A program made the position numbers and the translations under genes. From contig PLMF01000361.1 in assembly GCA_003142355.1 (NCBI GenBank), positions 1 through 12,993 on the forward strand: 12,993 nt of DNA. The letters run 5' to 3'. Below, piece after piece: positions 1-5,001 of the stretch (the first letter of the stretch is position 1; every line of letters starts with the position of its first letter). This DNA is from Bryobacterales bacterium (GTDB lineage: Bacteria; Acidobacteriota; Terriglobia; Bryobacterales; Bryobacteraceae). The notes under the pieces are model-generated. The model was not told where the DNA came from and made no database searches. It was given only the letters and a program-made list of their open reading frames with translations.

Positions 1-17
1 TACTTAACGTTGTAATA

Positions 18-1052
18 TTAGCAGGGTATGTCGCAATCGTGGAGGAGGCGCTTGCGAATGGTTTCGCCGGCGCCACCCTCGAACAGCACGTTGTCGGGCA
101 AGACGATGGCGGCGCGGCCGTTGATCTTGAGCAGGCTGCGGACGTGCTGGAGGAAGTTGAGCTGCTTGTTGCCGGTGGTGGCCCAGAAGTCGTCGCGCAG
201 AATCTCCTGGCGCTCCTTTACCTCATCCCCATCCTGGTTGATGATGGTGACGCTGGACTTCTTGCCGAATGGCGGGTTGGTGAGCACCATGTCGTAGTTG
301 ACCGACGGCTTGGCGACGAGGCTGTCCTTGCCGGCGGCGATGTTCTTTTCATTGCCGAGGCCGTGCAGGAGCAGGTTCATGGCGCAGAGGCGGGCGGTAG
401 AAGCGACGAGTTCGACCGCATAGAGCGCTTGAGTCTGGAGGTGGCGCACCTGGTCGCGGTCGAGCTTGTGGTCCTTGATGATATGGCCGGCGGCGGAGAG
501 GAGAAAACCGCCGGTGCCCGCGGCGGGATCGATAATTGTGGTCCCCGGCTGGGGGCGCATAACGGCGACGATGGCGTCGATCAGGACGCGGGGCGTGAAG
601 TACTGGCCGGCGCCGGACTTGGTATCCTGCGCGTTCTTTTCGAGCAGGCCTTCGTAGATGTCGCCCTTGACGTCGGCGCTGAGCGCGCTCCAGGGTTCCT
701 TATCGATGAGATCGACGATGAGGCGGCGCAAGTGGGCGGGGTTCTGAATCTTGTTCTGGGCCTTGCGGAAGATGATGCCGAGAATGCCGGGTTCCTTGCC
801 GAGGTTTTCGAGGGTGTTGCGGTAGTGTCTCTCGAGCGGCAGGCCGTCCATTTCGACGAGGCTGGCCCAGTTGTAGTCTTCGGGGATGGTGGACTTGTGC
901 CGGTAGGGCGGGCGGGTGCGCTCGTAGTCCATCTTGAGGAAGAGAAGGTAAGTGAGCTGCTCGACGTAATCGCCGTAGGAGACCCCGTCATCGCGGAGGA
1001 GGTTGCAGTAGTTCCAGACTTTGTTGACGAGATTGGAAGCGGGGGAAGACAT
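18..1052 (-). CDS. hsdM: Type I R-M DNA methyltransferase subunit HsdM, C-terminally truncated
   Basis: N6-adenine methyltransferase subunit of a type I R-M system; with HsdS it would methylate the recognition site using S-adenosylmethionine. Visible: the helical HsdM N-terminal domain (about residues 1-120), the family segment SGAGQYFTPR (146-155), SAM-binding motif DPAAGTGGF (175-183) and catalytic motif NPPF (259-262), followed by AIVLPDNVLFEGG (315-327). Family members run to about 480-500 residues and continue after this point with roughly 'CDxHTLLRLPTGIFY'. Here the frame reads CDIPC and stops at residue 344, and the last ~25 nt of the window are AT-rich, unlike the gene. The C-terminal domain is therefore missing, through a frameshift, an insertion or an assembly end. 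The ATG overlaps the upstream PIN-toxin stop by 1 nt (TGATG), so translation is probably coupled. Identity is certain; activity is doubtful. Confidence 0.93.
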   Translation of the reverse strand: MSSPASNLVNKVWNYCNLLRDDGVSYGDYVEQLTYLLFLKMDYERTRPPYRHKSTIPEDYNWASLVEMDGLPLERHYRNTLENLGKEPGILGIIFRKAQNKIQNPAHLRRLIVDLIDKEPWSALSADVKGDIYEGLLEKNAQDTKSGAGQYFTPRVLIDAIVAVMRPQPGTTIIDPAAGTGGFLLSAAGHIIKDHKLDRDQVRHLQTQALYAVELVASTARLCAMNLLLHGLGNEKNIAAGKDSLVAKPSVNYDMVLTNPPFGKKSSVTIINQDGDEVKERQEILRDDFWATTGNKQLNFLQHVRSLLKINGRAAIVLPDNVLFEGGAGETIRKRLLHDCDIPC

Positions 1053-1507
1053 CAGGCGGCCTCTCGCGGGGCAATCACCGTCAGTTCGGGGAAGACTTCG
1101 AAATCCGCTGTATTGAAGGTGTAGATTCGTTGAACGTTGTGGGCCTGCATAGTTGCTACAAGCTGCAAATCGAACACATCGGCGCCGGTCACGGGATGGC
1201 GCTGCAACAAGGCCATCCAGCCGGAGACAGCCTGCACAGGCGTGGGCAAAACATGTATGCCTGGGAGTGCGAGTAGTGCCGAAATCGCCTCAAGGGCCTC
1301 GGAAGGGGAATAAGGGGCGGCGATCCGCCGCGGATTGGTGACGATGGAATAGAACTCGCAGAGGACCTGCGAGCTCACATACAGGACCGTCGCGGAGTCG
1401 CTGGCAGCCTCCAGCAGACCGAGCGATGCCCGGTGCTGCGCAGCACCGGTGTCCATAGCGTAGACCAAGATGTTGGCATCAAGGAGGCCCGGCTCAATCG
1501 ACATCAT
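1052..1507 (-). CDS. VapC-like PIN-domain toxin (type II TA)
   Basis: A 151-residue PIN-domain protein, probably a metal-dependent endoribonuclease toxin of the VapC type. The acidic residues fit the PIN active site: D10 in LLDANILVYA, E51 in VLCEFYSIV, D110/D113 in TGADVFDLQLVA, and a late D135 in FNTADFEVF. The start overlaps the stop of the upstream antitoxin by 14 nt, the usual TA arrangement; ATG at 1504 is an equally possible start one codon later. Its stop overlaps the hsdM start by 1 nt, placing antitoxin, toxin and methyltransferase in one translationally coupled operon. The frame is intact with no missing catalytic residue. The RNA target cannot be read from sequence. Confidence 0.88.
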   Translation of the reverse strand: MMSIEPGLLDANILVYAMDTGAAQHRASLGLLEAASDSATVLYVSSQVLCEFYSIVTNPRRIAAPYSPSEALEAISALLALPGIHVLPTPVQAVSGWMALLQRHPVTGADVFDLQLVATMQAHNVQRIYTFNTADFEVFPELTVIAPREAA

Positions 1508-1709
1508 CGTAGATGTCCCGGCGATGGAGGCTGCCGCGCACGCCTAGATAGCGGACAGGCAGTTTTGGCACCTCACCGTTGGCGGTGGTCATCTTCAGAT
1601 CGCCGGCATCGTTCAGGAGGCGCTCCAGAAGAGCGTTAATGGAGAGGCCTTGCTCGTGGGCTTTCGCCGCGAGGCGAGCTGCGGTTTCCTGAGGGATGTC
1701 GAGGCTCAT
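1494..1709 (-). CDS. Antitoxin partner of the adjacent PIN toxin (VapB-like)
   Basis: A 71-residue protein. The N-terminal segment MSLDIPQETAARLAAKAHEQG followed by SINALLERLL resembles the strand-helix-helix DNA-binding fold of small antitoxins of the RHH/'plasmid stability' kind; the acidic tail (RRDIYDDVD) would wrap the toxin. An AGGA sequence lies 4 nt before the ATG. The gene starts 18 nt after the stop of the small repeat-associated gene at 1728, so it probably shares that gene's promoter, and it overlaps the toxin by 14 nt. Assignment rests mainly on size, position and fold-like pattern; the family is not certain. Confidence 0.8.
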   Translation of the reverse strand: MSLDIPQETAARLAAKAHEQGLSINALLERLLNDAGDLKMTTANGEVPKLPVRYLGVRGSLHRRDIYDDVD

Positions 1710-1727
1710 AGGATCCTGCTCCTGTTC

Positions 1728-1895
1728 TTAGGGTATCGCATGGGCGCGGGCGGCATTCCGATACTGCCGGCGGAACACAATCTTTTGAAGCTCTTCGGTC
1801 AGGTGGCGGAGTTCATCTTCGTCTGTGGTTTTCTTGATGCGGTCCAAACAGCGATGTAGGGCCACTTGGGAAGAGCCGAATGTTCCGATGTCCAT
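1728..1895 (-). CDS. Small helical protein of unknown function, paralogue A
   Basis: About 55 residues from the ATG at 1895; not a family I can name. The core pattern, shared with the paralogue at 6252-6437, is LDRIKK-x2-DE-x-EL-x2-LTE-x-LQ-x-IVF-x-RQY-x-NA, strongly helical and amphipathic, and both copies end ARAHAIP. The ATG is preferred because GGAGGAA lies directly upstream and because a conserved TATAAT sits at 1938-1943. With that promoter, the longer GTG start at 1982 (84 aa) would precede the transcript. In copy B the matching upstream frame is closed by a TGA. It is the first gene of a likely operon with vapB, vapC and hsdM. A small regulator or accessory protein is a guess from position only. 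Confidence 0.7.
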   Translation of the reverse strand: MDIGTFGSSQVALHRCLDRIKKTTDEDELRHLTEELQKIVFRRQYRNAARAHAIP

Positions 1896-1937
1896 TTCCT
1901 CCGGCTTAAGAACGTTCCTCCTTAGGGCCACGTTTGC

Positions 1938-1984
1938 ATTATACGTGAGCGGTCGGGAGTTGAGAATTACGTGAACGGTCACGT
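1938..1984 (-). promoter_or_regulatory. Candidate promoter with paired ACGTGA(A/G)CGGTC operator boxes, copy A
   Basis: On the minus strand there is a perfect TATAAT -10 (1938-1943). The -35 region at 17 nt spacing reads TTCTCA, a weak match. Upstream lies the palindrome ACGTGA-ACGG-TCACGT (1969-1984) and, 26 bp away, a second box ACGTGAGCGGTC (1943-1954) touching the -10. The same arrangement with the same 26-bp spacing recurs at 6480-6526. A weak -35 with boxes at about -12/-23 and -38/-53 suggests a regulated promoter. It would drive the small gene, vapBC and hsdM. Confidence 0.6.
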
Positions 1985-1997
1985 GTGACGGGAGACA

Positions 1998-2096
1998 TCA
2001 GGCATGGACCTCGCGTTTGTGTGGGGAGCGGCGCGCGGGGGTTTGGAAGCGGGCGGCGCGGATGCGATCGAGGAAGACGGAAGCGGCCCGTAGCGC
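1998..2096 (-). pseudogene. 3'-terminal remnant of a second hsdS
   Basis: Read on the minus strand, this stretch still encodes ASVFLDRIRAARFQ...KREVHA followed by TGA, in frame. It lines up with the end of the intact HsdS at 6545 (SALLDRIRASRAQP...KRKVHA). Only about 30 codons survive. The RHH/PIN toxin stop codon lies at 2102, so the rest of this hsdS has been replaced by the TA block. This fixes the former gene order as hsdS followed by the small gene, the same junction as at 6252-6547. Confidence 0.82.
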
Positions 2097-2101
2097 CCGC
2101 T

Positions 2102-2524
2102 TCACCGCTCCCGTTGTCCTGGCTGACGCCGCAGGAAATCGGCCGCCGGCATGATCGAGGCGCCAGCGTAACTTCCCAGCCGCAGCAGGTCCTTATCGGC
2201 GGAGATGATGAAATCGGACCCGGCCTCCACGGCGCACTCGAGGATGCGGTTGTCCGGCTCGTCCTCCTTCACGACGTCCAGGGTGTGTGCCGGCGTGACG
2301 AGCCGGGCAAACCCCAGAATCTGCTGCCGGGCATCATGGAGCCGATAGCCATCCCAGTGGAACTTGTCTCGCAACACCCGTATTACTTCATCAATGATCG
2401 GCGGCGATACGGCAATCTCGATGTCGCCGTCGACTGCCATGTGCAGAAGCCGCATGCCGCCGAATTGAAATGCCGACACGTAGATGTTGGTATCGAGGGT
2501 GACTCTAGGCGCCACGATTCTCAC
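2102..2524 (-). CDS. PIN-domain toxin (COG1569-like putative toxin)
   Basis: A 140-residue PIN-domain protein of the 'putative toxin-antitoxin system toxin component, PIN family' style. Active-site acids are visible: D11 in TLDTNIYVSAF, E46 in PIIDEVIRVL, D91 in EDEPDNRILECA, and D104/D110 in GSDFIISADKDLL. The predicted role is RNA cleavage when released from its antitoxin. It begins inside the last 20 nt of the antitoxin gene at 2505-2747, typical of coupled TA pairs. Its stop lies beside the hsdS remnant, so this gene forms the junction of the inserted TA block. The frame is intact; the RNA target is unknown. Confidence 0.88.
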   Translation of the reverse strand: MRIVAPRVTLDTNIYVSAFQFGGMRLLHMAVDGDIEIAVSPPIIDEVIRVLRDKFHWDGYRLHDARQQILGFARLVTPAHTLDVVKEDEPDNRILECAVEAGSDFIISADKDLLRLGSYAGASIMPAADFLRRQPGQRER

Positions 2525-2747
2525 GCCGGGATTCAGCGATCAAGCGGGGGACATCGGCCTCGGTGTAGCCAAGCCGGAGCGACTGCTCACGCCCATACCT
2601 GCCGAGTTCTTCCAGCTTCCGGTGCGCCAGATATCGCCGAAGGGCATCGGCCGCGATTTCATCCGTGGTTTTCCCGTCCGCGCCCGCCGCTTCGTTCACC
2701 GCACTCAGCAGATCGTCCGGGATATGCAGGTTGTTGTGGGTCGCCAT
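2505..2747 (-). CDS. Ribbon-helix-helix type antitoxin
   Basis: An 80-residue protein. The N-terminal strand NNLHIPDDLL followed by the helices SAVNEAAGADGKTTDEIAADALRRYLAHR fits a ribbon-helix-helix DNA-binding domain. The C-terminal part (YTEADVPRLIAESRREN) would be the toxin-binding tail. It overlaps the downstream PIN toxin by 20 nt. An AGGG lies 4 nt upstream of the ATG, and a perfect 12-bp palindrome (2770-2781) lies 22 nt upstream, where an autoregulatory operator would be expected. Intact. The RHH assignment is from pattern only. Confidence 0.84.
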   Translation of the reverse strand: MATHNNLHIPDDLLSAVNEAAGADGKTTDEIAADALRRYLAHRKLEELGRYGREQSLRLGYTEADVPRLIAESRRENRGA

Positions 2748-2769
2748 ACTGCCCTATGTCCCAAGGGTA

Positions 2770-2781
2770 CCGCATATGCGG
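2770..2781. promoter_or_regulatory. Candidate antitoxin operator palindrome
   Basis: CCGCATATGCGG is a perfect 12-bp palindrome 22 nt upstream of the RHH antitoxin ATG (2747). A second inverted repeat, CCCT...AGGG (2752-2767), lies between it and the start. RHH antitoxins usually bind short palindromes over their own promoter. No convincing -35/-10 pair was found, so the promoter itself is unplaced. Confidence 0.45.
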
Positions 2782-2868
2782 CTGGTTGAAGGGCGTCACA
2801 GCGGGCATCCCTACCGCTACGGTCTGAGGGGATGGGGGCAATCGCGCAGCCTGCTCCGTGATGTTGCT

Positions 2869-3168
2869 CTAGGCGGTCCGTGGCAGCACTTCCTTTTCAA
2901 TCCGTGGCTGAATCTCTTGCACGGCGACCTCGAGGTCGTAGGCGACTTGAAGATTCAGCCAATACTGCGGCGATGTGCCGAAATACCGCGCCAGACGAAT
3001 CGCGGTGTCCACGGTGATGGCCCTCTTGCCGTTGACAATCGCGCTGATCCGGTTCATCGGAACCCGGAGTGCGCGCCCCAGTTCGTTCAGGCTGACGCCA
3101 ATCTCTTCGAGTTCATCCCGGAGCAACTCGCCCGGGTGGATGGGCGGCAGTTTCCTACGCTGTGCCAT
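2869..3168 (-). CDS. higA: HigA-family antitoxin (XRE-type HTH)
   Basis: A 99-residue antitoxin. The segment HPGELLRDELEEIGVS (11-26) opens the HigA family signature. It is followed by the helix-turn-helix region LNELGRALRVPMNRISAIVNG (27-47) and the conserved DTAIRLARYFGTSPQYWLNLQ (54-74). It neutralises the HigB RNase and represses the operon. The order is toxin first (higB, then higA), as is characteristic of hig loci. The two genes are 10 nt apart, and the gap holds a strong Shine-Dalgarno sequence (GAGAGGAGG) ending 3 nt before the ATG, so the antitoxin should be translated well. It ends with TAG, which shows that TAG acts as a normal stop in this genome. Confidence 0.94.
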   Translation of the reverse strand: MAQRRKLPPIHPGELLRDELEEIGVSLNELGRALRVPMNRISAIVNGKRAITVDTAIRLARYFGTSPQYWLNLQVAYDLEVAVQEIQPRIEKEVLPRTA

Positions 3169-3178
3169 GGTCCTCCTC

Positions 3179-3457
3179 TCAGTGGTAATCCACTATCTCG
3201 ACGTCGTGCGGATTGCCGTCACGCCACGTGAAGCAGATCCGCCAGCGGTCATTGATCCGAATGCTGTGCTGGCCGGACCTGTCCCTTTTCAGCGCCTCCA
3301 GCCGATTGCCCCGAATGGCCCCCAAATCTGCGAGGTTGGGTGCCGCCTCCAGCCAGCGTAGCCGCTTGCGCGCCTGCTCTTCGATCCCGCGAAACTTCCG
3401 GCTACCAAATCCCTCGTGGATTGCCTTGGTTTCCGGGCATCGGAACGAGCGAATCAT
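3179..3457 (-). CDS. higB: HigB-family toxin (RelE-like ribosome-dependent RNase)
   Basis: A 92-residue RelE/HigB-superfamily toxin that cleaves translated mRNA. The start MIRSFRCPETKAIHEG and the body QARKRLRWLEAAPNLADLGAIRG match HigB proteins. The C-terminal core SIRINDRWRICFTWRDGNPHDVEIVDYH carries the conserved arginines and final histidine. The homologous start falls exactly at 3457. No Shine-Dalgarno precedes it, and the best promoter (3466-3494) would start the transcript at or a few nt before the ATG. Toxin translation may therefore be leaderless, while higA has a strong RBS, which would favour the antitoxin. Intact. Confidence 0.94.
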   Translation of the reverse strand: MIRSFRCPETKAIHEGFGSRKFRGIEEQARKRLRWLEAAPNLADLGAIRGNRLEALKRDRSGQHSIRINDRWRICFTWRDGNPHDVEIVDYH

Positions 3458-3465
3458 ACACGTTA

Positions 3466-3494
3466 AACATACTATGCGCCGCGTACTGGGTCAA
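3466..3494 (-). promoter_or_regulatory. Sigma-70-like promoter of higBA
   Basis: On the minus strand, TTGACC (3489-3494), a 17-nt spacer and TATGTT (3466-3471). The predicted transcription start is around 3458-3460, at the higB ATG (3457). The -10 overlaps the small palindrome CATA-C-TATG (3468-3476) and an adjacent GTTAAAC, possible operator elements for HigA. Confidence 0.55.
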
Positions 3495-3638
3495 GCGGGA
3501 CCAGACGTGCGATTCCGCCGCCGAAGCAGGCTGGCACCAGCGGGGGTCCCCCAGAGTTCCCCCAAAATCGACGCAATACCCGGCTCGACGGCGAGTTCGA
3601 GCTTGCTATCGGAAGCGATTTCGGCTCAGGATAAGGGT

Positions 3639-3818
3639 GTGGCGAAGCAAATCAACACGCCCGTCGACCGGAAAAACGGCCACTCTCCGACGCCTCCGGT
3701 TACACCGCTGGGCAACGAACGCCGGAAGCTTCGCGAGAAGTACATCGCCTCTGGCGGCAAGCTACTGAACCGGCGAGAGTTGGAGCGGGAAGTGGCGGAG
3801 CGCCGGGGAACGCGCTAG
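3639..3818 (+). CDS. Putative antitoxin of the plus-strand PIN pair
   Basis: About 59 residues from GTG at 3639; the frame is open further upstream, so TTG at 3604 is an alternative start. The C-terminal part, NERRKLREKYIASGGKLL followed by NRRELEREVAERRG, is charged and helical and resembles the toxin-binding tails of short antitoxins. The upstream part (KQINTPVDRKNGHSP) shows no recognisable DNA-binding fold. It ends with TAG three nt before the ATG of the PIN gene at 3822. This is the only gene pair before 10705 on the plus strand, so it has its own promoter or none. Assigned by position and composition; no family is recognised. Confidence 0.6.
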   Translation: MAKQINTPVDRKNGHSPTPPVTPLGNERRKLREKYIASGGKLLNRRELEREVAERRGTR

Positions 3819-3821
3819 TGG

Positions 3822-4231
3822 ATGGCCCGCCCTATTCGCACCTTTCTGGACAGTGGAGTTCTGATCGCCGCCTACAAGGGTTCACCCTCGATTGAGGCGC
3901 CTGCGAACAACATCCTGGACGACCCCAATCGGGTTTTCTCAGCAGCCCTTTTGTTCGCCATGAAGTGTCTCCGAAGGCCCTCTACAACCGGCAGTTGGAC
4001 GAGTACCGCTTCTACCAGAAATACCTTCGACGGGCGGCTTTTTGTGACGATCTGAAGTCGATCCTGAGCTACGCAGGCAAGGAATCGGCGAAATCGGGCG
4101 TGGGCGCGATGGATTCCTTGCATATCGCCGCCGCGTACCTGCTCGATGCCGACGAGTTCATCACCTCCGAAAAACCGGGCAAGTCGATCTACCTGATGTC
4201 ACTGGTGAAGGTCATCTACCTGTTCCGGTAG
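3822..4231 (+). pseudogene. PIN-domain toxin split by a 1-nt frameshift
   Basis: The first frame (from 3822) reads MARPIRTFLDSGVLIAAYKG and continues as a PIN N-terminus to ...NRVFSAAL at about 3950. Homology then switches to another frame, which reads VRHEVSPKALYNRQLDEYRF (from 3953) and later AMDSLHIAAAYLLDADEFIT, ending at 4231. Adding one T to the run CCCTTTTG (3946-3953) restores ALFVRHEVSPKALY with no other change. Catalytic acids are present in both halves (D10, then E in RHEV, D in AMDSLH and D in LDADEF). The restored protein would be about 136 aa. Explanations are a single deletion in a T run (loss of the toxin), a base-call error at a homopolymer, or, less likely, -1 slippage. As it stands, only a short N-terminal piece would be made. 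Confidence 0.85.
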
Positions 4232-4346
4232 ACCGTACCTTCTCCCGGTCCAGCAAATCCCGTTCTTCCGCGACGATCAGCATTGCGGCCAGTTCATTCG
4301 CGCGGGTAGTCCGAAGCCGAAATCCGTCCTTCACGAAAGCGGTCAA
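4212..4346 (-). other. Possible small or decayed reading frame in the gap between cassettes
   Basis: The gap 4232-4379 holds no clear gene. On the minus strand, a frame open from about 4355 with TTG at 4346 (or GTG at 4334) reads TAFVKDGFRLRTTRANELAA and then MLIVAEERDLLDREKV before a TGA. It looks protein-like (amphipathic helices) rather than random and overlaps the PIN 3' end by 20 nt. It matches nothing I recognise. It could be the tail of a lost gene that once stood beside the HEPN cassette. Support is weak. Confidence 0.25.
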
Positions 4347-4379
4347 CGAGATGTTTCATGAACTACGGCGTGGGGATTC

Positions 4380-4468
4380 CTAATTTTCGGCATTCCGATA
4401 CTGTCGGTGGAACACGATCCTTTGAAGCTCTTCGGTCAGGCGGCGGAGTTCATTTTCGTCTTTGGCTT
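4380..4468 (-). pseudogene. 5'-truncated copy of the small helical gene (repeat copy C)
   Basis: On the minus strand this encodes AKDENELRRLTEELQRIVFH and then RQYRNAEN followed by TAG, in frame with the C-terminal half of the small genes at 1728 and 6252. DNA identity to each is roughly 90% by eye over ~80 bp (4389-4468). The 5' half, the promoter and any hsdS end are missing: a TAA comes immediately before the match. It begins 21 nt after the HEPN gene stop (4489). It therefore closes the DUF262-HEPN segment on the side opposite the full copy at 6252 and looks like a recombination scar. Confidence 0.8.
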
Positions 4469-4488
4469 AGAGGGAAGCCACCCTGCCT

Positions 4489-5001
4489 TCAGTTGAGGTC
4501 ACGCACCTCTCGGGGCTTAAGGCTCAAAGTGGACACAAGCGCGTCGAGGACCCGAAGGCTATCTTTGTAGTTCTGTTTCAAATCACCTAAACTCATTTGC
4601 GTTCCTGTCTTATGCGCCACGGCCTGTCTGTTAGTATAGATATTGTCCCAAGCGACATGAGCTATTCCGCTCATTACCTGGGCGTGAAAAGACTGCTTAT
4701 AGTCGGTCCCGAATCTCCCCAAGATTTTAGCGATGTCGGTGATAGAGAAACGTTGACAAATATACTCAGCAGTTTGCTGAGCGAATGATTTCAGGTGAGG
4801 ATCTCTAGTTCGTGAACACCGACGACGTATTAACGTCGTGACCCTTGCCTCATATTCGGCACAGATACGAACCAGCAAATACTGAACGAAGTAATTTTCA
4901 ATTTCTGTACTTCGCATGTTCGCAGCATCCAAGTGCTCCTCGCAGCGTCGTATAACGTACTCAAGGATCGAAAAGGTCATGGGCCGATACCAAAAGGTCA
5001 C
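4489..5001 (-). CDS. HEPN-domain nuclease (MAE_28990/MAE_18760-like)
   Basis: A 170-residue all-helical protein. The segment TNRQAVAHKTG holds R125-x4-H130, the Rx4-6H motif of HEPN ribonucleases, near the C-terminus of the fold; upstream helices (RSTEIENYFVQYLLVRICAEY) fit the usual HEPN N-terminal half. It most resembles the MAE_28990/MAE_18760 group, which from memory of the HEPN literature is often paired with DUF262 (ParB-like) proteins. The likely role is RNA cleavage as the toxic arm of a defence or TA-like pair. GTG at 5001 overlaps the DUF262 stop by 4 nt (GTGA), so the two are translationally coupled; ATG at 4980 is an alternative start. The region is AT-richer than its surroundings, suggesting transfer. 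Family call moderately sure; function inferred. Confidence 0.75.
   Translation of the reverse strand: MTFWYRPMTFSILEYVIRRCEEHLDAANMRSTEIENYFVQYLLVRICAEYEARVTTLIRRRCSRTRDPHLKSFAQQTAEYICQRFSITDIAKILGRFGTDYKQSFHAQVMSGIAHVAWDNIYTNRQAVAHKTGTQMSLGDLKQNYKDSLRVLDALVSTLSLKPREVRDLN

Larger units (their letters stand above)
1726..2090. repeat. Long direct repeat, copy A (hsdS 3' end + promoter/operator + small gene)
   Basis: This stretch matches 6250-6637 over nearly its whole length, in the same orientation. Read on the minus strand it carries the last ~30 codons of an hsdS, a conserved promoter/operator block and the complete small gene at 1728-1895. Shared anchors include TTAGGGTATCGCATG at one end, CTTAGGGCCACGTTTGCATT in the middle and the hsdS stop region at the other. 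Divergence is of the order of 10-20% by eye with a few short indels, so the duplication is not recent. It marks the boundary between the RHH/PIN cassette and the VapBC-hsdM cassette. Confidence 0.88.

Noticed and set aside
39..1124. A 361-codon plus-strand frame opposite hsdM
   Set aside because: Antisense shadow; the opposite strand has DPAAGTGGF and NPPF of HsdM.
3541..3570. GGGGGTCCCCC as a terminator hairpin
   Set aside because: The arms leave a loop of one base and no T run follows.
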